Positions 33,365 through 41,057 of a stretch of 64,000 bases of DNA are shown here, one piece after another. The stretch lies in NCBI RefSeq assembly GCF_030545015.1, contig NZ_CP120653.1:434001-498000 (forward strand). Direction: 5' to 3'. The DNA comes from Myroides sp. JBRI-B21084 (lineage in GTDB: Bacteria > Bacteroidota > Bacteroidia > Flavobacteriales > Flavobacteriaceae). Under the pieces are notes generated by a model that saw nothing but the letters and a program-made list of their open reading frames with translations, ran no database searches and was not told where the DNA came from. Both the position numbers and the translations under genes were made by a program. The number at the start of each line of letters is the position of its first letter. Position 1 is the first letter of the stretch.

Positions 33365-35212
33365 TTATTCTACCGTAACCGATTTGGCTAAATTTCGTGG
33401 TTGGTCTACGTTGGTGCCGCGTAAAACAGCTACGTGATACGATAGTAATTGTAATGGAATGGTTGCGATTATTGATGTTAAAGCCTCGGTTGAATTTGGC
33501 ATTTCAATAACATGATCTGCTAAATTGCGAACTTGTTGGTCGCCTTTTGATACCAATGCAATGATTTTTCCACTACGCGCTTTAATTTCCTGAATGTTAC
33601 TCACCACCTTATCGTAATGATTTTGCTGTGGCGCAATTACAATAACCGGCATGTTTTCATCAATTAAAGTAATTGGTCCGTGTTTCATTTCGGCAGCTGG
33701 ATAACCTTCTGCGTGTATGTATGAAATTTCTTTTAATTTTAAAGCACCTTCTAAAGCAACCGGAAAATTAAATCCACGACCTAAGAATAAACAATTGGCA
33801 GCATCTTTATAAATATGTGCAATTTCTAAAATACGATCGTTTTCTTTTAAAGCTTCTTCAACTTTTTCAGGAATTAACTCTAATTCTATTAAATTTCTTA
33901 AATATTCTGGTTGTGATATAGTTCCTTTTGCCTTAGCTAAACGCAAAGCAATTAATGCCAAAACAGTAATTTGAGTTGTGAATGCTTTTGTAGATGCCAC
34001 ACCAATTTCTGGACCTGCGTGTGTATAAGCACCGGCATGTGTTTCACGTGAGATTGACGAACCTACTACGTTGCAAACACCAAATACAAATGCGCCTTTT
34101 TCTTTAGCTAATTTAATTGCAGCTAATGTATCGGCTGTTTCACCTGATTGTGATATGGCAATAACTACATCATCTTGGTTTATGATTGGGTTGCGGTATC
34201 TAAATTCCGAAGCGTATTCTACTTCGACAGGAATGCGTGCAAATTCTTCAATCATGTATTCTGCAACTTGTGCTGCATGCCATGATGTACCACAAGCTAC
34301 AATTATGATGCGTTTTGCATTTGTGAATTTCACAAGATTGTCTTCAATTCCGGCCATTTTAATTAAGCCTTTATCGCTTAACAATCGTCCGCGGAAGGTG
34401 TCACGAATAACTTGTGGTTGTTCGTAAATTTCTTTCAACATAAAGTGATCGTAGCCGCCTTTTTCAATTTGTTCTAAGTTTAATTGTAACTCTTGAACAT
34501 ACGGACTTACTTCGCTATCTGAAGTTATTTTACGAATTTTAATTGGTTTGTGTAAACGAATAATTGCCATTTCTTCATCTTCTAAATAAATAGCATTATT
34601 TGTGTATTCTATAAAAGGCGATGCATCTGAAGCAACAAAATATTCGCCTTCGCCAATACCAATTGCAAGCGGACTGCCTAAACGTGCTGCTACAATTTCG
34701 TTTGGTTTTTTAATATCCATTACGCAGATAGCATATGCACCTACCACTTGGTTTAAAGCTACTTGAACAGCTTTTCCTAATTTTAAACCCTTATTTTTTT
34801 GAATATCTTCTATAAGATTTACCAATACTTCGGTATCGGTATCAGATTTAAAAGTATATCCACGGTTTATTAATTCTTGCTTTAAAGGTTCGTAATTTTC
34901 AATGATTCCATTGTGTATTATTACTAATTCGCCCGAATTTGAAAAATGGGGGTGTGAATTTACATCGTTTGGAACACCATGAGTAGCCCAACGTGTGTGG
35001 CCAATACCCATGCTTCCTTTTAATGTATTTTCAGCTTCGGCTTTTTGTTCTAAATCAGAAACTTTGCCTTTGGTTTTGCTTGAAATGAATTTTTCGCCGT
35101 TGAATAATGCAATTCCAGCACTATCGTACCCACGGTATTCTAAGCGTTTTAAACCTTTTATTATAATTGGATAAGCATCTTTAGTGCCTATATAACCTAC
35201 AATTCCACACAT
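33365..35212 (-). CDS. glmS: Glutamine--fructose-6-phosphate aminotransferase
   Basis: This 615-residue enzyme converts fructose 6-phosphate and glutamine to glucosamine 6-phosphate, the first step to UDP-GlcNAc for peptidoglycan. MCGIVGYIG provides the N-terminal Cys nucleophile of the glutaminase domain (Cys2). RLEYRGYDSAGIA, GHTRWATHG and SDTEVLVNLI follow. Two SIS sugar-isomerase domains are seen: ACGTSWHAAQVAEYMIEEFA and IAISQSGETADTLAAIKLAK, then FLGRGFNFPVALEGALKLKE. It ends LRGTNVDQPRNLAKSVTVE, with the expected catalytic tail. It is the last gene of the GT5-DUF4270-glmS operon. Confidence 0.98.
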   Translation of the reverse strand: MCGIVGYIGTKDAYPIIIKGLKRLEYRGYDSAGIALFNGEKFISSKTKGKVSDLEQKAEAENTLKGSMGIGHTRWATHGVPNDVNSHPHFSNSGELVIIHNGIIENYEPLKQELINRGYTFKSDTDTEVLVNLIEDIQKNKGLKLGKAVQVALNQVVGAYAICVMDIKKPNEIVAARLGSPLAIGIGEGEYFVASDASPFIEYTNNAIYLEDEEMAIIRLHKPIKIRKITSDSEVSPYVQELQLNLEQIEKGGYDHFMLKEIYEQPQVIRDTFRGRLLSDKGLIKMAGIEDNLVKFTNAKRIIIVACGTSWHAAQVAEYMIEEFARIPVEVEYASEFRYRNPIINQDDVVIAISQSGETADTLAAIKLAKEKGAFVFGVCNVVGSSISRETHAGAYTHAGPEIGVASTKAFTTQITVLALIALRLAKAKGTISQPEYLRNLIELELIPEKVEEALKENDRILEIAHIYKDAANCLFLGRGFNFPVALEGALKLKEISYIHAEGYPAAEMKHGPITLIDENMPVIVIAPQQNHYDKVVSNIQEIKARSGKIIALVSKGDQQVRNLADHVIEMPNSTEALTSIIATIPLQLLSYHVAVLRGTNVDQPRNLAKSVTVE

Positions 35213-35214
35213 AG

Positions 35215-36819
35215 TTAATTTTCTTTAGTGTAATAAATTTCCAATTTCATTTTTAAGTCGCTATTGGTGCTGTTAGGTCCGTGGATAATGGTACCAAACG
35301 GATTCATTATAGCGGTTAAGGGTGTTTTTTTTGTTGTTGCTTTAAGTGGATTCATTGCAGTTAAATTAATGTCATTTGCAACAACTAAACCTAAAGGCAC
35401 GTTTGTAGAATCTTTTGTAATTAAATTATTAATGTGATCGGTTAAACGGAATTGGTATTTGTGTACCGATTTGTTTGTTTTGTTTAAAAAACCACCAAAT
35501 ATAGGTTTGCCAGTTGTAGAAGCATCGCTTAAATAATCGGCAATTACTTTGTTGTTTTTATAATCGTATAAATACAATTGTTTAGGTGTTCCAATGGTGT
35601 CTAAGCCCATTGCTGTATGATCAACGTATAATGTTAACAACGCTTGATTTACTAACCATTTTTTGTTAATTATGTTTTCTAATTCATCGGCTTTACCACT
35701 GTTATCGCTGTCGTTTCCAAAAAGCGAAAGCGTTGCATAAGTGCTTTTTGCGCCACCTTTTAACCAAATATTACCTACCGAATTGTTGTCGAAATCAAAA
35801 TTACTTTCTAGTAAATTTACGGTTGTTGCGGTAGCCATAGCCGATTGCGTGTCGTTATAACCAATGTTAAATTCATAGGTTTTACGTTCGCGTTTTGGTT
35901 GGTTGGTATTACTGTCTATAGCGCCGTCTTGTTTGTAAACAAAAACCAATTTACCATTGCTAAGGTTTAATTGGGCCAAAGCATTTTGGTTAAAAGTATC
36001 TTCAACTTCAAAATACAACCCACGGAAATACTCTTTTAAAAGACCGTTGTTTAACAATGATTTGTGTTTGTTGTTTGCAAAGAATTTTTGCTGAAAATAG
36101 TTTTTGTCTAAATCAAGCCAAATACCAGGTGCTTTACGTTCTTTTACTTTTGGTTTGCCGTTTTCTTGTTGTAACGTACCATCGGCATTGTAAGCGTATA
36201 ATTTTATTTCGTTTTTATTAAAAGTAAATTCGGTGTTTTGCGATGTGCTAGTAGCGTTGTTTAAGCGGTTGGTACCGTTTAATCCTTTTTTGTTTTGATC
36301 GAATAAATTTTTATCATTTTCATAATAAAACTGTGTATCAAAGTTATTGTTAGGATCGGTGGTTCTTAAAAAGTAACCGTTTTCATATACGTTAAGAGTA
36401 AATTTTCCGTTTCCGTAAAGGTTTGATACATTATAAGAGCGATTTCCTTCAGAATCGGTAGCGCTAACTGTGCTTGTAAAGGGTATGTAAACGTAAACCG
36501 AATCTAACACAGGGTTGTTGCCAAATGATGTTAAATCGGTATTGTTTTTCATTTCAATTTGCGTTACAAAATGAGCTTTAGTTTTGCCAAAAGCGCTGTG
36601 TGTGTAAACGCCTAAACTGTTTACTGGTAAGTTACGCGTGTTGGCAACACCGGTTTCATTGTTTGTAGTTGAAATGTTTTGAACAAGGTATTTTTCAAAA
36701 CCAAATTGGTCGCCGTCTATTACTTCGGCACCCATTTCGGTAAAGTCTTGCTCGCACGAGATTGCTGTAAAAGTTAGTGTAGAAAACACTAAAAATTGCG
36801 CTATCGATTTTATTTTCAT
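35215..36819 (-). CDS. DUF4270 family lipoprotein
   Basis: This 534-residue protein has a lipoprotein signal peptide (MKIKSIAQFLVFSTLTFTAI then SC). The following EQDFTEMGAEVIDGDQFGFE, then TRNLPVNSLGVYTHSAFGKT, is the opening of DUF4270, a Bacteroidota-specific family of unknown function. The remainder is beta-rich, with repeated strand blocks such as PVLDSVYVYIPFTSTVSATD and KLVFVYKQDGA. It should be on the outer membrane or cell surface. Its stop is two bases from glmS, so the two are co-transcribed, and the neighbour pair GT5-like/DUF4270 recurs in Flavobacteriaceae (from memory). Confidence 0.9.
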   Translation of the reverse strand: MKIKSIAQFLVFSTLTFTAISCEQDFTEMGAEVIDGDQFGFEKYLVQNISTTNNETGVANTRNLPVNSLGVYTHSAFGKTKAHFVTQIEMKNNTDLTSFGNNPVLDSVYVYIPFTSTVSATDSEGNRSYNVSNLYGNGKFTLNVYENGYFLRTTDPNNNFDTQFYYENDKNLFDQNKKGLNGTNRLNNATSTSQNTEFTFNKNEIKLYAYNADGTLQQENGKPKVKERKAPGIWLDLDKNYFQQKFFANNKHKSLLNNGLLKEYFRGLYFEVEDTFNQNALAQLNLSNGKLVFVYKQDGAIDSNTNQPKRERKTYEFNIGYNDTQSAMATATTVNLLESNFDFDNNSVGNIWLKGGAKSTYATLSLFGNDSDNSGKADELENIINKKWLVNQALLTLYVDHTAMGLDTIGTPKQLYLYDYKNNKVIADYLSDASTTGKPIFGGFLNKTNKSVHKYQFRLTDHINNLITKDSTNVPLGLVVANDINLTAMNPLKATTKKTPLTAIMNPFGTIIHGPNSTNSDLKMKLEIYYTKEN

Positions 36820-36831
36820 AAATTGTATTAA

Positions 36832-37635
36832 TTAAACCTTTTGTAGATAGAATTCTGGATAAAAATCCTTCATTTTTTCTTTTGCGTTGAAAGGTAAGAA
36901 AGGTTTATTTGAACTTTGTATATAATTTGTTAAATCTTCGGTAATGTTTTCAGAAGAAATCACAATGCCGTCTGAATGGTCAATGGCATTTTTCATTATA
37001 TTTTCGTAAGTAGCATCTTTAAGTGCATCGATATCGTTTTGGTCAAATTCATCAAAAGCTACTTTTTCAAACATGTTTTTAGATAAAATACCATTAAAAC
37101 CCGACGCAAATATTGAAGTGATGATTTTAGTATCAGCAAAAATATTTTCGTTGTTATAGTATTTTTTCATGTAAAGGGGTAATAACGAAGCCATCCAACC
37201 TTGTACGTGGATTACATCGGGTACCCAATTTAATTTTTTAATAGTTTCAACCACACCTTTTACAAAGAAAATAGCACGTTCGTCGTTATCTTCATACAGT
37301 AAATCAGCTTCATCGCCAAATGTTCCTTTTCGCTTAAAGTAGTCGTCGTTATCTATAAAATAAACTTGAATGCGTTCTTTTGGTATCGAAGCAACTTTAA
37401 TAATTAAAGGCATATCCATGTCATTAATCACCAAATTCATTCCCGAAAGCCTAATCACTTCATGTAATTGATGTCTTCTTTCATTGATGCTACCGTATCT
37501 TGGCATAAAAATACGGATTTGCCCGCCTAAGTCATTAATCATTTTTGGAGTGTCGAATGAAGCTTGTGAAACTTCATTTTCAGGTAAATAAGGCACTACT
37601 TCAGATGATACATATAATATCCTCTTATCTTTCAT
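36832..37635 (-). CDS. GT5 N-terminal-domain protein (glycogen/starch-synthase-like)
   Basis: This 267-residue protein resembles the N-terminal half of glycogen synthase: ILYVSSEVVPYLPENEVSQA (the KTGGL loop region), DDYFKRKGTFGDEADLLYED and VPDVIHVQGWMASLLPLYMK, where D-V-I-H-x-Q/H-x-W is the GT5 motif. The C-terminal nucleotide-sugar-binding Rossmann half is missing, and the usual lysine at the N-terminal KTGGL motif is not seen (PENEVSQ). It is therefore unlikely to be a complete synthase and may have a regulatory role or be inactive. It is the first gene of an operon, transcribed divergently from panC. Confidence 0.75.
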   Translation of the reverse strand: MKDKRILYVSSEVVPYLPENEVSQASFDTPKMINDLGGQIRIFMPRYGSINERRHQLHEVIRLSGMNLVINDMDMPLIIKVASIPKERIQVYFIDNDDYFKRKGTFGDEADLLYEDNDERAIFFVKGVVETIKKLNWVPDVIHVQGWMASLLPLYMKKYYNNENIFADTKIITSIFASGFNGILSKNMFEKVAFDEFDQNDIDALKDATYENIMKNAIDHSDGIVISSENITEDLTNYIQSSNKPFLPFNAKEKMKDFYPEFYLQKV

Positions 37636-37671
37636 TCTTCTTTAATTAAATTTAAAATGCTTTTTAAAAAG

Positions 37672-37679
37672 CAAAATTA
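37672..37679 (-). promoter_or_regulatory. -7 box of the GT5-DUF4270-glmS operon
   Basis: On the minus strand it reads TAATTTTG, a full consensus match 36 bases before the ATG. A clear -33 TTG is not found. Confidence 0.45.
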
Positions 37680-37712
37680 CAAAAAAATGTGTTACGATGT
37701 TAAGTAATGTAC

Positions 37713-37720
37713 TAATTTTG
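37713..37720 (+). promoter_or_regulatory. -7 box of panC
   Basis: TAATTTTG is a full TAnnTTTG match 22 bases before the ATG. It lies back to back with the opposite-strand box, 33 bases away. Confidence 0.5.
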
Positions 37721-37742
37721 CAAGCACTTAATTTTTTTAACC

Positions 37743-38591
37743 ATGATGGTATTTTATACACAAAGCCAGTTAAAACAGTACTTACAGCCGTTAAAAGCTG
37801 CTAAGAAAAGTATTGGTTTTGTACCCACAATGGGCGCTTTACATAACGGACATTTGTCGTTATTACACCAAGCATTAGCCGAAAACGATGTAGCGGTGTT
37901 AAGTATTTTTGTAAATCCTACACAATTTAATAATGCCGAAGATTTAGAAAAATATCCGCGTACTTTAAATCGAGATGTTGATCTTGTAAAAGAATTATCG
38001 GAACAAATTGTGGTTTACGCTCCTAGTGTTGACGATATTTATGAAGGAAATACTGTTGCTACTAATTTTGACTATGACGGCCTTGATAACGAAATGGAAG
38101 GAGCTAACCGCCCTGGGCATTTTAACGGCGTAGGTACCATTGTTAAGAAGTTATTTGAAATTGTGCAGCCTAACCGTGCTTATTTTGGAGAAAAGGATTT
38201 TCAGCAATTACAAATTATTCGAAAAATGGTTGCTAAAAGCAATATGGATATTGTTATTGTTGGTTGCCCTATTTTTCGCGAAGCAAGTGGGTTGGCTATG
38301 AGTTCGCGCAATGAACGTTTATCAACAAAAGGCAAAGAACAAGCTGCTTTAATTTATAAAACACTTACCCAAGCACAAACTGTTTTTAATGATAAAGATG
38401 TTAAAGATGCCGAAGCTTTTGTTAAAAAAACCTTTGAGAGTCAACCTGATTTTACACTGGAATATTTTATAATTGCCGAAGTAGAATCGTTAAAAACAAT
38501 TGCTTTTAAAAAGCCAAACACCAAATACCGCGCTTTTATTGTGGTTCATTTAGAAGGCGTAAGGTTAATTGATACTATTGAATTAAATTAA
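37743..38591 (+). CDS. panC: Pantothenate synthetase
   Basis: This 282-residue cytosolic enzyme joins pantoate and beta-alanine with ATP, the last step of vitamin B5 synthesis. FVPTMGALHNGHLSLLHQAL contains the HxGH ATP-binding motif and SIFVNPTQFNNAEDLEKYPR is the pantoate-binding block. AYFGEKDFQQLQIIRKMV and the GLAMSSRNERLSTKGKEQA (KMSKS-like SSRN) loop are standard. Start may be either of the tandem ATG codons at 37743 and 37746. It is followed by panD after 19 bases. Confidence 0.97.
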   Translation: MMVFYTQSQLKQYLQPLKAAKKSIGFVPTMGALHNGHLSLLHQALAENDVAVLSIFVNPTQFNNAEDLEKYPRTLNRDVDLVKELSEQIVVYAPSVDDIYEGNTVATNFDYDGLDNEMEGANRPGHFNGVGTIVKKLFEIVQPNRAYFGEKDFQQLQIIRKMVAKSNMDIVIVGCPIFREASGLAMSSRNERLSTKGKEQAALIYKTLTQAQTVFNDKDVKDAEAFVKKTFESQPDFTLEYFIIAEVESLKTIAFKKPNTKYRAFIVVHLEGVRLIDTIELN

Positions 38592-38606
38592 AAATGTATA
38601 ACTTTG
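38578..38606 (+). promoter_or_regulatory. Internal promoter before panD, possibly leaderless
   Basis: TTG at 38578-38580, an 18-base spacer and TAACTTTG at 38599-38606 match the consensus. The panD ATG at 38611 is only 4 bases beyond the -7 box, so a transcript would start at or near the start codon. Confidence 0.5.
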
Positions 38607-38610
38607 CACC

Positions 38611-38961
38611 ATGCAAATAGAAGTTTTAAAATCTAAAATCCACCGTGTTAAAGTAACAGGTGCCGATTTGAATTATATTGGCAGCATTACAATTGATATT
38701 GCTTTAATGGAAGCCGCTAATATTATTGAGGGTGAAAAAGTGGCCATTGTAAACATAAACAACGGCGAACGTTTTGAAACCTATGCAATTCCTGGGCCGC
38801 GCAACAGTGGTGAAATTACCTTAAATGGTCCTGCTGCACGCCGCGTACAGAAAGACGACATTATTATTGTAATTGCTTACGCCTTAATGCCTTTTGAAGA
38901 TGCTAAAACGTTTAAACCATGGGTTATTTTTCCAAACGAAGAAAATAATTCTTTAAAATAA
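38611..38961 (+). CDS. panD: Aspartate 1-decarboxylase
   Basis: This 116-residue pyruvoyl enzyme makes beta-alanine from aspartate for pantothenate. The proenzyme self-cleaves at the Gly-Ser of [20 protein letters not shown], generating the pyruvoyl group on the Ser. [10 protein letters not shown] precedes it, and [20 protein letters not shown] and [20 protein letters not shown] form the rest of the beta barrel. Length is normal. It lies directly downstream of panC, so the two steps that supply and use beta-alanine are adjacent. Confidence 0.97.
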   Translation: MQIEVLKSKIHRVKVTGADLNYIGSITIDIALMEAANIIEGEKVAIVNINNGERFETYAIPGPRNSGEITLNGPAARRVQKDDIIIVIAYALMPFEDAKTFKPWVIFPNEENNSLK

Positions 38962-38964
38962 CGT

Positions 38965-39924
38965 TTGAAATCGTTAAAAAAAATACTTAATATAATACTC
39001 CCACTTTTGTTGGGAGTTTTTTTGGTTGTTTACGCATATAAACAATTTACCCCAGCACAAATCACCGAAATGAAAAGTTATTTTGCATCGGCAAATTACT
39101 ATTACGTTTTTCTTTCGTTGATTTTTATGAAAATTAGTCACGCTTCACGCGCATATCGTTGGAAATACAGTTTGCAATATTTAGGCTATCAATCGGGGTT
39201 TTGGAATAATTTTATGGCTATTTCGGTAGGATATTTGCTAAATCTAACCATTCCTCGTTCGGGCGAATTATCACGTGCAGCTGTACTTCAAAAATACAAC
39301 AACATTCCTTTTGATAAAGGTTTTGGTACCATAATTGCCGAGCGTATTATTGATTTGGTTTGCCTGTTGCTTTTTGTAACCATTACTTTAGTGCTGCAAT
39401 ACAAACAGCTTATTCAGTTTTTTTCTGAACAAATTCCACTGAAACAATTAGTTGTTTTTTTAGGCGTTGCTGCAATTGCAGGTGTTGTAGGTTTGTATTT
39501 ATTGTACACATCAACTTTGCGTTTTTTTGTTTTTATTCGAAATAAAATTGCCGGATTGGTAGAAGGTGTTTTAAGTATATTTAAAATGCCAAACCGCGTG
39601 CCTTTTCTTTTACATACCGTACTTATTTGGGTGGGTTTTGTACTTACTTTTTACTTTGGCACTAAAGCTTTGCCAGCAACAAGTACCCTAACGCTTGGCG
39701 TAACCATGGTTGCTTTTGTGGTAGGTAGTTTAACCATAAGTTTTACAAATGGCGGTTTTGGCGCTTTTCCTTTATTAATTGCTAAAATTTTAGGACTTTA
39801 CGGAGTTTCATTAACTGCAGGTACAGCTTTTGGGTGGATTTTATGGACCACACAAACCGTTTTGGTTATTGTTTTAGGCGGTTTGTCGTTTTTATTATTA
39901 CCCATTGTGAATAAAGAAAAATAA
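38965..39924 (+). CDS. Membrane protein of the lysylphosphatidylglycerol synthetase/UPF0104 family
   Basis: This 319-residue integral membrane protein starts at TTG 38965, three bases after the panD stop, so it is probably co-translated. About eight membrane segments include ILNIILPLLLGVFLVVYAYK, YYVFLSLIFMKISHASRAYR, and YLLNLTIPRSGELSRAAVLQ. The last matches the LN...PRxGExxRA motif of the UPF0104 (LPG synthetase TM region, flippase-like) family. GTIIAERIIDLVCLLLFVT is a further family block. It may move lipids or polyprenyl-linked substrates, but the exact substrate is unknown. It has no synthetase domain attached. Confidence 0.85.
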   Translation: MKSLKKILNIILPLLLGVFLVVYAYKQFTPAQITEMKSYFASANYYYVFLSLIFMKISHASRAYRWKYSLQYLGYQSGFWNNFMAISVGYLLNLTIPRSGELSRAAVLQKYNNIPFDKGFGTIIAERIIDLVCLLLFVTITLVLQYKQLIQFFSEQIPLKQLVVFLGVAAIAGVVGLYLLYTSTLRFFVFIRNKIAGLVEGVLSIFKMPNRVPFLLHTVLIWVGFVLTFYFGTKALPATSTLTLGVTMVAFVVGSLTISFTNGGFGAFPLLIAKILGLYGVSLTAGTAFGWILWTTQTVLVIVLGGLSFLLLPIVNKEK

Positions 39925-39950
39925 TTGTAAAAATCTAACAATCAGTTAAA

Positions 39951-39983
39951 TTTGAACAGATTAATTTATTTTTTGTAAATTTG
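39951..39983 (+). promoter_or_regulatory. Promoter of the toxin-antitoxin pair
   Basis: TTTG, a 21-base spacer and TAAATTTG match the Bacteroidota consensus at both elements. The ATG is 17 bases beyond the -7 box. Confidence 0.6.
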
Positions 39984-40000
39984 ACTTAAAGATTTTAATC

Positions 40001-40219
40001 ATGGATATTCAAGCAACTAAACTGGCTTTACTTAAAATTATTTTAGAAAATAATAATGAAGCGTTTTTGCAAAAACTTGCCGATTTTATAGCGCATCAAA
40101 AAAGTGATTTTTGGGACGAATTAACTGAAAAGGAACAACAAGAAATTACAAATGGAATAGCCGAGCTAAATTCTGGAAATATGGTTTCGCTTGATAGTTT
40201 TTTGAAGAAAATTTCATAA
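40001..40219 (+). CDS. Antitoxin-like small protein
   Basis: This 72-residue acidic, helical protein reads MDIQATKLALLKIILENNNE, then FLQKLADFIAHQKSDFWDEL and TEKEQQEITNGIAELNSGNM, ending VSLDSFLKKIS. This is the pattern of small Bacteroidota antitoxins partnered with RelE/ParE toxins, where the WDELTEKEQQEI helix and the C-terminal segment wrap the toxin. It is encoded two bases before the toxin gene. The antitoxin itself looks intact. There is a consensus promoter upstream, and antitoxin-toxin complexes commonly repress their own promoter, though no operator is obvious here. Confidence 0.82.
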   Translation: MDIQATKLALLKIILENNNEAFLQKLADFIAHQKSDFWDELTEKEQQEITNGIAELNSGNMVSLDSFLKKIS

Positions 40220-40221
40220 TA

Positions 40222-40518
40222 ATGAACGTTTTTTTATCAAAATCTGCTGAAGAAACACTTTTAAAACTTACAACGTATTTGCTTGAAAACTGGGGGTTAA
40301 AAGCAAAAAACGATTTTATAAATAAACTAACTAGCAAAATAAACCAAATAGCACAACAGCCACAAAGTTGCCCACAATCAACATCTTTTGAAAATCTTTT
40401 TAAATGCGTAGTTACCAAACAAACTACTTTGTATTACAGAATTAACCATAGCTTAAACCAAATTTAAATCATTGCTGTTTTTGATACACGTCAAAATCCT
40501 AATAAATTACGTGTTTAA
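40222..40518 (+). pseudogene. ParE/RelE-type toxin interrupted by an in-frame stop
   Basis: The frame MNVFLSKSAEETLLKLTTYL runs for 81 codons and stops at TAA 40465-40467, ending YYRINHSLNQI. The same frame then continues, without shift, for 16 further codons (IIAVFDTRQNPNKLRV) to a stop at 40516. That tail is the highly conserved C-terminus of ParE/RelE toxins (consensus I.I..VFDTRQNP..L). A single G-to-T change turning GAA (Glu) into TAA is the simplest explanation. The product lacks the last core strand and is probably inactive, though a truncated protein could still bind the antitoxin. Confidence 0.85.
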
Positions 40519-40536
40519 GTAGTAGTAAAAATAAAT

Positions 40537-40881
40537 TTAAGCTAACCTATTTCTTAATTCTTTAATAATTAAATCTTTTTCCTTAATACGCTCTTCGTAT
40601 TGTTGTATTAATTTTTCGGATAGTTGATTAATTTGTATATAACCACCACCGCCTTGTTGGTGGTTGTTAATTACAATATTTTCGCTACTTACTAATTCTT
40701 CTGGAGTAATTTCATACGTTTCGCAAATTTTTAAAATATGGCTTGCCCACGAATGGCTTTCGCCACTTTCTATACGTGCGTAAGCCGATTGCGATATGTG
40801 CAATTTATCGGCTACTTGTTCTTGCGAAAAACCGCGTTCTTTACGCAGGGCTTGTAATTTTTTGCCAATTATAGTATTCAT
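40537..40881 (-). CDS. XRE-family HTH transcriptional regulator
   Basis: Start ATG 40881 (MNTIIGKKLQALRKERGFSQ) gives 114 residues; the upstream frame to 41010 is A/T-rich and unlikely. Residues 5-60 are an XRE/Cro-type helix-turn-helix (GFSQEQVADKLHISQSAYAR, then IESGESHSWASHILKICETY). The C-terminal tail holds a Gly-rich linker and a helical stretch (QLSEKLIQQYEERIKEKDLI) that could dimerise. It should bind DNA as a dimer. It converges with the truncated toxin and is divergent from the JAMM-like lipoprotein gene. Its target is unknown. Confidence 0.88.
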   Translation of the reverse strand: MNTIIGKKLQALRKERGFSQEQVADKLHISQSAYARIESGESHSWASHILKICETYEITPEELVSSENIVINNHQQGGGGYIQINQLSEKLIQQYEERIKEKDLIIKELRNRLA

Positions 40882-41057
40882 ATTTTTTGGTATATTTATT
40901 GTATTTGTTACAAATGTAAAAAAACAATTATGCAAAATTAGGGCAATAATAATCTTTTTTTTGCATAAGGCTGTAATTGGGTATGCATTATTTTTGATTT
41001 TGTTAACCATTTATAAATAAGTTAATTAACTTATTTATAAATATTTAAATTAAAAAT

